DNA of 13,385 nucleotides, taken from the NCBI GenBank assembly GCA_016649925.1, contig JAENWO010000032.1, positions 1-13,385 of the forward strand, given 5' to 3'. Made by a program: the position numbers and the translations under genes. A model generated the notes under the pieces. It was not told the DNA's origin. It worked only from the letters and a program-made list of their open reading frames with translations, and searched no databases. This DNA comes from Actinomycetales bacterium (lineage in GTDB: Bacteria; Actinomycetota; Actinomycetes; Actinomycetales; Beutenbergiaceae). Positions within the stretch are counted from its first letter, which is position 1. Every line of letters begins with the position of its first letter. This document shows, piece by piece, positions 6,265 through 13,385 of the stretch.

Positions 6265-6295
6265 TGTGGACAGACCTGTGGATAGTTGTGGATCG
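6265..6295 (-). promoter_or_regulatory. Cluster of three DnaA boxes
   Basis: TGTGGACAG at 6265-6273, TGTGGATAG at 6277-6285 and TGTGGATCG at 6287-6295 all face the same way and are spaced 12 and 10 bp start to start. The first two are one base from a consensus form, the third two bases. Same-side spacing next to an A-rich stretch suits DnaA filament growth towards the melting site. Confidence 0.8.
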
Positions 6296-6400
6296 AAGGT
6301 CGTTTCCCGTGGACCGGTGACACGGAATCGGTGGAGGCAGCCCGAGGCCCCTCGGTCGGTGCACAGCCGCTCTAGCCCCTCCACGTCGCCGTCGAACCCC

Positions 6401-6409
6401 CTGTCCACA
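6401..6409 (+). promoter_or_regulatory. DnaA box
   Basis: CTGTCCACA differs from the actinobacterial consensus TTGTCCACA only at the first base. Confidence 0.7.
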
Positions 6410-6443
6410 GCGCGGTGAGACCCCTGACCTGCACGAGGGTCGG

Positions 6444-6461
6444 TTGTGCACATGATCCACA
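6444..6461 (+). promoter_or_regulatory. Two abutting DnaA boxes
   Basis: TTGTGCACA (6444-6452) is immediately followed by TGATCCACA (6453-6461), each one base from a consensus form. The first contains the perfect palindrome TGTGCACA, so it could be read in either direction. Confidence 0.65.
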
Positions 6462-6465
6462 GGAC

Positions 6466-6481
6466 CGACGACGACGACGAC
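6466..6481. repeat. (CGA)5 trinucleotide run in oriC
   Basis: Five CGA units plus one C, starting 5 bp after a DnaA box. No known role. Confidence 0.85.
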
Positions 6482-6501
6482 CAAGTTCTTAGGGGGATGG
6501 A

Positions 6502-6510
6502 TGTGAACAA
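6502..6510 (-). promoter_or_regulatory. DnaA box
   Basis: TGTGAACAA reads TTGTTCACA on the minus strand, one base from TTGTCCACA. It sits in a locally A+T-richer stretch (about 6482-6518). Confidence 0.6.
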
Positions 6511-6583
6511 CCAACATGTCCCCCCGAACGCCCCACCTGAACGCCCCCTGCGACGGCCGGGACCGACGGCGATTGCCATCAGG

Positions 6584-6592
6584 TTGTCCAGA
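6584..6592 (+). promoter_or_regulatory. DnaA box
   Basis: TTGTCCAGA differs from TTGTCCACA only at base eight. It is the box nearest dnaN and lies upstream of a -10-like element. Confidence 0.6.
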
Positions 6593-6617
6593 GTGGGACC
6601 GACCGCGGACGTGTCAC

Positions 6618-6623
6618 TATGCT
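6618..6623 (+). promoter_or_regulatory. Possible dnaN -10 element
   Basis: TATGCT fits TANNNT and lies 60 bp before the dnaN GTG. No convincing -35 hexamer is seen 16-18 bp upstream. Confidence 0.3.
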
Positions 6624-6683
6624 CAGAACCCCACCGCTGCGCCGGGCACGTCGTGGGACGACATCAGGAGAGAGGCCGACATC

Positions 6684-7811
6684 GTGAAGTTCAGGGTTGA
6701 GCGAGACGTTCTGGCGGACGCCGTCACCTGGACCGCCCGTACGCTTCCCACCCGGCCACCAGTCCCCGTCCTGGCCGGCGTCCGGCTCGAGGCAGACGCC
6801 GAGGGAACGCTGACGCTGTCGACCTTCGACTATGAGGTGTCGGCCCGCTCCCAGGTGGCAGCGGAGGTGGACGAGCCCGGAAGGGTCCTCGTCTCCGGCC
6901 GGCTCCTCGCCGAGATCTCCCGCTCGCTGCCCGCGAAGCCGGTCGACGTCAGCCTCGAAGGCACCAAGGTCATCATCACCTGCGGCGCCTCTCGGTTCAC
7001 TCTCCTGACGATGCCGGTGGATGACTATCCGAGCCTGCCGGACATGCCTGAGCGCAGTGGCAGCATCGACGGCGACGCGTTCGCCCAGGCGATCTCCCAG
7101 GTGACGATCGCCGCAGGTCGCGATGAGACGCTCCCGCTGCTCACCGGCGTCCGGGTGGAGATCGAGGGCGAGAAGCTCACGCTCCTGGCCACCGACAGGT
7201 ACCGCCTCGCGATGCGTGAGGTGTCCTGGAACCCGTCCTCACCGTCTGTGTCCCAGGTGGCACTCGTCCGGGCGCGCACCCTGTCCGACGTCGCTCGCTC
7301 GCTGAGCAGCACCGGCAGCGTGGAGATCGCCTTGGGCGACGGCGCGGACATCATCGGCTTCGAGGCCGGCGGTCGACGCACCACGTCGCTGCTTGTCGAC
7401 GGCGAGTACCCGCCCGTGCGGCGGCTGTTCCCGGAGCAGACCACCACCCACACGGTGACGAGCACGGCGCAGCTGATCGAGGCGGCCAAGCGTGTTGCCC
7501 TCGTTGCGGAGCGCAACACCCCGATCCGGTTGTCCTTCACCGACGGCCAGGTGGTCCTGGAGGCCGGTCAGGGTGACGATGCGCAGGCGTCCGAGGCGCT
7601 TGAGTCGACGCTCGTCGGTGAGCCGATCACCACCGCGTTCAACCCCCAGTACCTCCTCGACGGTCTCGCTGCCCTGAACACCGAGTTCTGCCGGCTGTCG
7701 TTTACGCACGCCTCGAAGCCGGCCGTGATGACCGGCCAGGACAGCATCGACGGCGCGGACCACGCGGAGGAGTTCCGCTATCTCCTGATGCCGATCAGGT
7801 TCGCCAGCTGA
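6684..7811 (+). CDS. dnaN: DNA polymerase III subunit beta (sliding clamp)
   Basis: Predicted 375-residue protein that dimerises into a ring around DNA, tethers the replicative polymerase and serves as docking platform for repair and regulatory factors. The sequence follows the family from MKFRVERDVLADAVTWTARTL to the C-terminal LMPIRF, where the clamp's partner-binding pocket is completed. Typical internal stretches are MPVDDYPSLP near 113-122, ATDRYRLAMRE near 172-182 and DGEYPPVRRLFP near 244-255. Three repeated clamp folds are expected at this length. The GTG start at 6684 follows GAGAGG by 8 nt (6670-6675) and matches the universal N-terminus; the frame upstream of it is origin DNA. The gene follows oriC and is followed after 44 nt by gnd. 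Confidence 0.97.
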   Translation: MKFRVERDVLADAVTWTARTLPTRPPVPVLAGVRLEADAEGTLTLSTFDYEVSARSQVAAEVDEPGRVLVSGRLLAEISRSLPAKPVDVSLEGTKVIITCGASRFTLLTMPVDDYPSLPDMPERSGSIDGDAFAQAISQVTIAAGRDETLPLLTGVRVEIEGEKLTLLATDRYRLAMREVSWNPSSPSVSQVALVRARTLSDVARSLSSTGSVEIALGDGADIIGFEAGGRRTTSLLVDGEYPPVRRLFPEQTTTHTVTSTAQLIEAAKRVALVAERNTPIRLSFTDGQVVLEAGQGDDAQASEALESTLVGEPITTAFNPQYLLDGLAALNTEFCRLSFTHASKPAVMTGQDSIDGADHAEEFRYLLMPIRFAS

Positions 7812-7855
7812 GCGGCAACCAGTAAGCCAGGCGGTCCCGGCGACGAAGGAGAACT

Positions 7856-8752
<897 letters not shown>

Positions 8753-8766
8753 GCAGCCCACACTCG

Positions 8767-9972
8767 ATGTATGTCTCCGACCTCGCCCTGACCGACTTCC
8801 GTTCCTACCGCGAGGTCGTCCTCTCCCTGGAGCCGGGGATCACGGCGCTGGTCGGGCCGAACGGGCAGGGCAAGACGAACCTCGTCGAGGCCCTCGGGTA
8901 CCTGGCCACGTTCTCCTCCCACCGGGTGGCGACCGACGCGGCCCTCGTGCGTCAGGGCGCGCACCGGGCCGTGATCCAGGCGCGCGTCGTGCGCGACGAC
9001 CGAGCGAAGGTCCTCGAGCTCGAGGTGGTCGCGGGCAAGGCGAACCGGGCCCGGCTGAACCGGTCGCCACTGCCCCGGGCCAGGGACCTCCTCGGGAACC
9101 TGCGGACGGTGCTGTTCGCGCCGGAGGACCTCGCGCTGGTCAAGGGGGACCCGGACGGTCGCCGCAGGTTCCTCGACGAGCTCCTCGTGCTGCTGAGTCC
9201 GCGACTCGCGGCTGTCCGCGCCGACTACGACCGGGTCATCAAGCAGCGCAACGCCCTGCTGAAGTCCGCGGCCTCCGCTCGTCGTGGGGGTTCGGGTGGG
9301 GACCTGCGCACGCTCGACGTGTGGGACGAGAAGGCCGCGGCCGCCGGTTCCCAGCTCGTCGCGGCACGGGTGCGCGTGGTGCGGGACCTGCGCCCCCACG
9401 TGGAGAACGCGTACGAGCGCCTCAGCTCGGGACAGAGCGCCGCCACCCTTGCCTACCGAACGAGCGTGGAGCGGACCACGGACGGCGGCGGTACCACGGA
9501 GGACGGCGGCGCGCCGGACGACGGCGAGGCGTCCAGGGAGGACGCCCACACCAACGCCCACCTGGTCGAGGCTCGTCTCCTGGAGGCGATGTCGCGGTTG
9601 CGCACGAAGGAGATCGACCGTGGAGTGAGCCTCGTCGGGCCGCATCGGGACGAGCTCGACCTGGCCCTCGGGGGGCTTCCGGCGAAGGGATATGCGAGCC
9701 ACGGCGAGTCCTGGTCGCTGGCCCTCGCGCTGCGGCTGGCATCCTACGAGCTGTTGCGCAGCGAGACGGAGTGGGACGCCGACGGCGAGCCGGTGCTGAT
9801 CCTGGATGACGTCTTCGCCGAGCTGGACACCCGGCGCCGGGACCGTCTCGCCGAGGTGGTCTCCGGGGCGCAGCAGGTGCTCATCACCGCGGCCGTCGCG
9901 CAGGACATCCCGTCGCAGCTCGAGGGTGCGCGCGTGGACGTGATGGGGGGCGAGGTCACGCGTGTCCGGTGA
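8767..9972 (+). CDS. recF: DNA replication and repair protein RecF
   Basis: Predicted 401-residue SMC-like ATPase that, with RecO and RecR, loads RecA on gapped DNA and helps restart stalled forks. Seen: Walker A GPNGQGKT at 30-37, FAPEDLALVKGDPDGRRRFLD near 117-137 (a conserved RecF stretch), the ABC signature in its actinobacterial form ASHGESWSLALALRLA at 310-325, and Walker B VLILDDVFAELD at 343-354. The start ATG 8767 gives the standard N-terminus (MYVSDLALTDFRSY); it has no clear Shine-Dalgarno and lies 14 nt after gnd, suggesting coupling. Residues 237-262 are a Gly/Asp-rich, low-complexity insert. The 3' end overlaps dciA by 11 nt. Confidence 0.96.
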   Translation: MYVSDLALTDFRSYREVVLSLEPGITALVGPNGQGKTNLVEALGYLATFSSHRVATDAALVRQGAHRAVIQARVVRDDRAKVLELEVVAGKANRARLNRSPLPRARDLLGNLRTVLFAPEDLALVKGDPDGRRRFLDELLVLLSPRLAAVRADYDRVIKQRNALLKSAASARRGGSGGDLRTLDVWDEKAAAAGSQLVAARVRVVRDLRPHVENAYERLSSGQSAATLAYRTSVERTTDGGGTTEDGGAPDDGEASREDAHTNAHLVEARLLEAMSRLRTKEIDRGVSLVGPHRDELDLALGGLPAKGYASHGESWSLALALRLASYELLRSETEWDADGEPVLILDDVFAELDTRRRDRLAEVVSGAQQVLITAAVAQDIPSQLEGARVDVMGGEVTRVR

Positions 9973-10528
9973 CTCGGGCTCCCGCACGGGAGACACCGCC
10001 GGCGGGGCGGCCGACGAGAACGTGCCGGAGCCTGATCTCGCGGCCCGCACGGCGCTGGCCCGGGCGCGTGACGCGGCCCGGGCGAAGGGTCTGGTGCCCG
10101 GCCGGGGCTCGGGACGGCGGACCGGCGGAAGCTTCGCCGTCGGGCACGATCCTTCGGTCGTGCACGGTGCGGGACGGGACCCGGAGGCGCTGGGCAGCAC
10201 GATAGATCGGCTCACCCACCAGTTCGGGTGGAACCAGCCGCTCTCGATCGGCGGCGTCATCGGTCGGTGGCGCGAGGTGGTCGGAGACCAGATCGCCGAC
10301 CACTGCACTCCCGAGACGTTCGAGGAGGGCACCCTGATCGTCCGGGCCGGCTCCACCGCATGGGCCACCCAGATCAGGCTCCTCCTCCCGCAGCTCGACC
10401 GGAGGCTGGCCGAGGAGGTCGGGGAGGGCGTCGTGACCTCCATCCAGGTGCTCGGTCCCGGCGGCCCGACGTGGAGGAAGGGACCCCGGTCGGTCAAGGG
10501 CAGGGGCCCTCGCGACACCTACGGATGA
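9962..10528 (+). CDS. dciA: DUF721 / DciA-like protein (probable replicative helicase loading factor)
   Basis: Predicted 188-residue protein of the DUF721 family. DciA homologues interact with and help load the DnaB helicase in bacteria lacking DnaC/DnaI; the Mycobacterium homologue sits in the same place beside recF. The first 80 or so residues are hydrophilic and rich in Gly, Ala and Arg. The conserved region spans about 82-165, with GRWREVVGDQIADHCTPETF at 101-120 and GTLIVRAGSTAWATQIRLLL at 123-142, matching the family's W-x-x-x-VG and s-x-x-W-A motifs. The fold is KH-like in known homologues. The GTG start at 9962 lies inside the recF end, with GAGG 6 nt upstream (9952-9955). The helicase-loading role is inferred from family and context. 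Confidence 0.88.
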   Translation: MSGDSGSRTGDTAGGAADENVPEPDLAARTALARARDAARAKGLVPGRGSGRRTGGSFAVGHDPSVVHGAGRDPEALGSTIDRLTHQFGWNQPLSIGGVIGRWREVVGDQIADHCTPETFEEGTLIVRAGSTAWATQIRLLLPQLDRRLAEEVGEGVVTSIQVLGPGGPTWRKGPRSVKGRGPRDTYG

Positions 10529-10553
10529 GCGACCTCGCGCGGCCGGCGCAGAG

Positions 10554-10575
10554 TGTGGATAACGGCTGTGGATAT
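10554..10575 (-). promoter_or_regulatory. DnaA-box pair upstream of gyrB
   Basis: TGTGGATAA at 10554-10562 is an exact complement of TTATCCACA, and TGTGGATAT at 10567-10575 differs at one base. They face the same way, 13 bp apart. The second directly abuts or overlaps the expected -35 position of the gyrB promoter. The first is the only exact box I saw anywhere in the window. Confidence 0.82.
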
Positions 10576-10604
10576 TCGTGATCTTGGCCAGAACAGAGTA
10601 GAAT
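10575..10604 (+). promoter_or_regulatory. Candidate gyrB promoter
   Basis: TAGAAT at 10599-10604 matches the -10 consensus TATAAT at five of six bases. The -35 region at 10575-10580 (TTCGTG, 18-bp spacer) is weak. Transcription would start near 10611, leaving a leader of about 120 nt. Confidence 0.5.
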
Positions 10605-10639
10605 CCGAGTACCCGTCCGGGGGGCGAACCATTGTTGCG

Positions 10640-10652
10640 CAGCCCTGGGCTG
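10640..10652 (+). other. Small hairpin in the gyrB leader
   Basis: CAGCC-CTG-GGCTG forms a 5-bp stem with a 3-nt loop. It is too short to call a terminator and is noted as the only clear local stem near the presumed gyrB transcript start. Confidence 0.25.
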
Positions 10653-10670
10653 GCACGCACTGTCGCACCA

Positions 10671-10680
10671 TCCGTCCGGA
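10671..10680. promoter_or_regulatory. TCCG-N2-CGGA palindrome in the gyrB leader
   Basis: TCCGTCCGGA has the same TCCG-two bases-CGGA architecture as the two palindromes inside the dnaA-upstream direct repeat; here it extends by A/T to ATCCG-TC-CGGAT. It may be chance, or a shared regulator site. Confidence 0.3.
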
Positions 10681-10730
10681 TCGGTATCGCGCACGCGTGC
10701 ACCGACGAGGACGAGGAGAGCCAGGGAACC

Positions 10731-12773
10731 GTGGCTGACGAGACGACTGTGCCAGCATCCGGGTCCAGCACACCGGGACCGACTGGCTACGACGCCAGCA
10801 GCATCACCGTTCTCGAGGGCCTGGAGGCGGTCCGCAAGCGCCCCGGGATGTACGTCGGCTCCACCGGCGAGCGCGGTCTGCACCACCTGGTCTACGAGGT
10901 CGTCGACAACTCCGTCGACGAGGCCCTGGCTGGGTATTGCGATCACATCGAGGTGACCCTCCTGCCCGACGGCGGTTGCCGGGTGGTCGACAACGGCCGC
11001 GGCATCCCGGTGGGCCTCGTCGCCTCCGAGGGCAGGCCGGCCGTCGAGGTCGTTCTTACGGTCCTGCACGCCGGCGGCAAGTTCGGCGGCGGCGGGTACG
11101 CCGTCTCCGGTGGTCTGCACGGGGTCGGCGTCTCCGTCGTCAACGCGCTGTCGTCGAACCTCGCCGTCGAGGTCCGCCGCAACGGCAGCGTCTGGCGCCA
11201 GTCCTACCAGGACGGCGTGCCGGTCGCGCCCCTGGCCGAGGGCGAGGCGACGGAGGAGACCGGCACCACCGTAACCTTCTGGCCGAGCGAGGCCACCTTC
11301 GAGACCACCGACTTCGACTTCGAGACGCTGCGCGGGCGGTTCCAGCAGATGGCGTTCCTGAACAAGGGCCTGGCGATCTCACTGACGGACACCCGGGTGC
11401 GCGGCGCGGGCACCGGCGACGAGGTCGCCGGGGAGCACGAGGCGGCCCCCGAGGGCGAGCGCGAGCACACCCGTTCCGTCACCTACCGCTACGAGGGCGG
11501 CCTGATCGACTACGTCAAGCACCTCAATGCGGCGAAGAAGATCGAGCTCGTCCACCCCGAGGTCATCGACTTCGAGTCCGAGGACACCGAGCGCCGGATC
11601 TCCCTCGAGATCGCGATGCAGTGGACGGGCGCGTACTCCGAGAGCGTGCACACGTACGCGAACACCATCAACACCTCCGAGGGCGGCACCCACGAGGAGG
11701 GTTTCCGCTCCGCGCTGACCACGCTCATCAACCGCTACGCACGGGAGAAGGGCCTGCTCAAGGAGAAGGACGAGAACCTCACCGGTGAGGACATCCGCGA
11801 GGGCCTGACGGCGGTCATCTCGATCAAGCTCGGCGAACCGCAGTTCGAGGGCCAGACGAAGACCAAGCTTGGTAACACCGAGGCGCGCACGTTCACCCAG
11901 AAGGTCGTCTTCGACCAGCTCGGCAACTGGCTCGAGTCCCACCCCGGGGAGTCCCGCGACGTCATCCGCAAGTCGATCCAGGCGTCCGCAGCCCGGATGG
12001 CAGCCCGCAAGGCGCGTGAGGCCACCCGGCGCAAGGGCCTGCTCGAGGGCGGCGGGATGCCCGGCAAGCTGAGGGACTGCTCCAGCCGGGACGCCTCGCT
12101 CTCGGAGGTCTTCATCGTCGAGGGTGACTCCGCCGGTGGCTCGGCCGTGCAGGGACGCAACCCCGAGACGCAGGCGATCCTGCCGATCCGAGGGAAGATC
12201 CTCAACGTCGAGAAGGCGCGCATCGACAAGGCGCTCGCGAACAACGAGGTCCAGGCCCTTATCACCGCCTTCGGCACCGGCATCGGCGAGGACTTCGACC
12301 TCGTCAAGCTGAGGTACCACAAGATCGTGCTGATGGCCGATGCGGACGTCGACGGCCAACACATCTGCACCCTCCTGCTCACCTTGTTGTTCCGGTACAT
12401 GCGTCCGCTGATCGAACACGGCCACGTGTACCTGGCGCAGCCGCCGCTGTACAAGCTGAAGTGGACGAACTCGCCGCACCAGTACGTCTACTCCGACCGG
12501 GAGCGGGACGCCCTGATGGCGGAGGGCCTCGCGAAGGGCCACCGCCTGCCCAAGGACGGCGGCATCCAGCGCTACAAGGGCCTGGGCGAGATGGACTACC
12601 GCGAGCTGTGGGAGACCACGATGAACCCCGACACCCGCACGCTGCGCCAGGTCACGATCGGCGAGGCGGCGGCTGCGGACGAGATCTTCTCCATCCTGAT
12701 GGGCGAGGACGTCGAGTCCCGCCGTTCCTTCATCCAGCGCAACGCCCGCGACGTGCGTTTCCTGGACATCTGA
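10731..12773 (+). CDS. gyrB: DNA gyrase subunit B
   Basis: Predicted 680-residue ATPase subunit of gyrase, forming A2B2 with GyrA to introduce negative supercoils. The GHKL ATPase domain shows EVVDNSVDEAL from 56 (Mg-binding N60), DNGRGIPV at 87-94 and the glycine-rich lid LHAGGKFGGGGYAVSGGLHGVG near 112-133. The transducer follows, then the TOPRIM domain with EGDSAGG at 464-470 and DADVDG at 537-542, and the tail motif QRYKGLGEM at 613-621. A charged segment at about 222-248 is the variable loop seen in other actinobacterial GyrB. I chose GTG 10731 because it follows AGGG (10723-10726) and GAGGAG, and gives an N-terminus of typical length; an upstream in-frame start at 10632 would add 33 residues of untypical sequence. 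gyrA follows after 13 nt. Confidence 0.97.
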   Translation: MADETTVPASGSSTPGPTGYDASSITVLEGLEAVRKRPGMYVGSTGERGLHHLVYEVVDNSVDEALAGYCDHIEVTLLPDGGCRVVDNGRGIPVGLVASEGRPAVEVVLTVLHAGGKFGGGGYAVSGGLHGVGVSVVNALSSNLAVEVRRNGSVWRQSYQDGVPVAPLAEGEATEETGTTVTFWPSEATFETTDFDFETLRGRFQQMAFLNKGLAISLTDTRVRGAGTGDEVAGEHEAAPEGEREHTRSVTYRYEGGLIDYVKHLNAAKKIELVHPEVIDFESEDTERRISLEIAMQWTGAYSESVHTYANTINTSEGGTHEEGFRSALTTLINRYAREKGLLKEKDENLTGEDIREGLTAVISIKLGEPQFEGQTKTKLGNTEARTFTQKVVFDQLGNWLESHPGESRDVIRKSIQASAARMAARKAREATRRKGLLEGGGMPGKLRDCSSRDASLSEVFIVEGDSAGGSAVQGRNPETQAILPIRGKILNVEKARIDKALANNEVQALITAFGTGIGEDFDLVKLRYHKIVLMADADVDGQHICTLLLTLLFRYMRPLIEHGHVYLAQPPLYKLKWTNSPHQYVYSDRERDALMAEGLAKGHRLPKDGGIQRYKGLGEMDYRELWETTMNPDTRTLRQVTIGEAAAADEIFSILMGEDVESRRSFIQRNARDVRFLDI

Positions 12774-12775
12774 GC

Positions 12776-12781
12776 AAAGGA
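12776..12781 (+). promoter_or_regulatory. gyrA ribosome binding site
   Basis: AAAGGA ends 5 nt before GTG 12787, in the 13-nt gyrB-gyrA gap, and supports that start and co-transcription of the pair. Confidence 0.7.
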
Positions 12782-12786
12782 CTGTT

Positions 12787-13385
12787 GTGAGCGACGAGCA
12801 GCCCCCCATGTCTTCGGACGACTCCGGCGACGAGATCGTCACCACCGACCGCATCGAGCAGGTGGACCTCCAGCTGGAGATGCAGAGGTCCTACCTCGAC
12901 TACGCGATGAGCGTGATCGTCGGACGTGCCCTGCCGGAGGTGCGCGACGGCCTCAAGCCCGTGCACCGTCGGGTCCTCTACGCGATGTACGACGGCGGCT
13001 ACCGCCCCGAATCGGCATTCTCCAAGTGCTCCCGCGTCGTCGGGGACGTGATGGGGCAGTTCCACCCGCACGGTGACACCGCGATCTACGACGCCCTCGT
13101 CCGGCTCGTCCAGCCGTGGTCGCTGCGCTACCCCCTCGTTTCGGGCCAGGGGAACTTCGGCTCCCCGGGAAACGACCCGGCGGCCGCACCCCGGTACACC
13201 GAGTGCAAGATGGCGCCGCTGGCCATGGAGATGGTCCGCGACATCGAGAAGGACACCGTCGACTTCGGCGACAACTACGACGGGCGCACCCGCGAACCGC
13301 TCGTCCTGCCCAGCCGGTTCCCGAACCTGCTCGTCAACGGCAGCTCGGGCATCGCCGTCGGCATGGCCACGAACATCCCGCCGCA
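12787..13385 (+). CDS. gyrA: DNA gyrase subunit A (N-terminal part, 3' end outside the window)
   Basis: 199 complete codons are visible, from GTG 12787 to the window end. GyrA supplies the DNA breakage-reunion activity of gyrase. After about 25 acidic variable residues comes the conserved QLEMQRSYLDYAMSVIVGRALPEVRDGLKPVHRR. The winged-helix and quinolone-resistance region spans about 82-121, and RYTE at 136-139 carries the catalytic tyrosine (Y137, the equivalent of E. coli Y122). The position equivalent to E. coli S83 is T98 and that of D87 is D102. LVQPWS at 107-112 has Val where LAQPWS is usual. AAAGGA ends 5 nt before the start. Co-transcribed with gyrB. Roughly three quarters of the protein lies beyond the window. 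Confidence 0.97.
   Translation, partial: MSDEQPPMSSDDSGDEIVTTDRIEQVDLQLEMQRSYLDYAMSVIVGRALPEVRDGLKPVHRRVLYAMYDGGYRPESAFSKCSRVVGDVMGQFHPHGDTAIYDALVRLVQPWSLRYPLVSGQGNFGSPGNDPAAAPRYTECKMAPLAMEMVRDIEKDTVDFGDNYDGRTREPLVLPSRFPNLLVNGSSGIAVGMATNIPP

Larger units (their letters stand above)
6159..6683. other. oriC: Chromosomal origin of replication (oriC)
   Basis: This 525-bp non-coding stretch lies between dnaA and dnaN, the usual actinobacterial origin position. It holds at least eight 9-mers one or two bases from the actinobacterial DnaA box TTGTCCACA or the E. coli form TTATCCACA, in both orientations (listed separately), and an A-rich stretch at 6231-6262. I count fewer boxes than the roughly 19 known in Streptomyces. 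No protein gene is supported here; the dnaN frame is open back to 6516, but that part is not protein-like. Confidence 0.93.

Noticed and set aside
6301..6316. parS-like sequence CGTTTCCCGTGGACCG in oriC
   Set aside because: It matches the parS consensus TGTTTCACGTGAAACA at only 11 of 16 positions and its right half is poor. ParB sites are normally near perfect.
6516..6683. Possible N-terminal extension of dnaN from ATG 6516
   Set aside because: The clamp N-terminus is conserved from GTG 6684 and a Shine-Dalgarno sits just before it. The added residues have no family similarity and would cover a DnaA box.
11379..12854. 491-residue open frame antisense to gyrB
   Set aside because: It is the complement of highly conserved gyrB codons; its runs of Val, Leu, Asp and Arg follow from gyrB codon periodicity.

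Overview
This window is a chromosomal replication-origin neighbourhood from a high-GC Actinomycetota bacterium. Frequent GTG starts, the gene order and protein details such as the actinobacterial RecF signature ASHGESWS suggest Micrococcales or a close relative; that narrower placement is inference. The backbone is the classic layout rsmG-jag-yidC-yidD-rnpA-rpmH (minus strand), then dnaA-oriC-dnaN-gnd-recF-dciA-gyrB-gyrA (plus strand).

Region by region: 1-609 is the 3' part of a dihydroxyacetone kinase gene (dhaK, plus strand) that converges on rsmG. Positions 610-827 are a gene-free junction with two sets of short direct repeats. Positions 828-4309 (minus strand) form a tight operon for translation, RNA processing and membrane insertion: rpmH (ribosomal protein L34), rnpA (RNase P protein), yidD and yidC (membrane insertion), jag/khpB (RNA-binding protein) and rsmG (16S rRNA methyltransferase). 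Positions 4310-4727 are the divergent rpmH/dnaA regulatory region, with a 20-bp direct repeat and DnaA-box-like sites. Positions 4728-6158 are dnaA and 6159-6683 are oriC, with about eight near-consensus DnaA boxes and an A-rich stretch. dnaN, gnd, recF and dciA follow (6684-10528) with short gaps or overlaps. A 202-bp intergenic region (10529-10730) then carries a perfect DnaA box, a second near-perfect box and a -10-like element before gyrB (10731-12773) and gyrA (12787 to the window end, truncated).

The genes work together as an initiation-and-topology module. DnaA melts oriC, DciA is the likely helicase-loading factor, DnaN is the sliding clamp, RecF handles gap repair and replication restart, and gyrase relieves supercoils. 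The divergent operon couples ribosome and RNase P production with membrane insertion.

I found no unknown defence system, mobile element, CRISPR array, tRNA or rRNA. The observations most worth checking are the break in synteny beyond rsmG (dhaK where parA-parB usually lies), the DnaA-box pair at the gyrB promoter, the 22-bp-period direct repeat upstream of dnaA, and the heptapeptide repeat in Jag.
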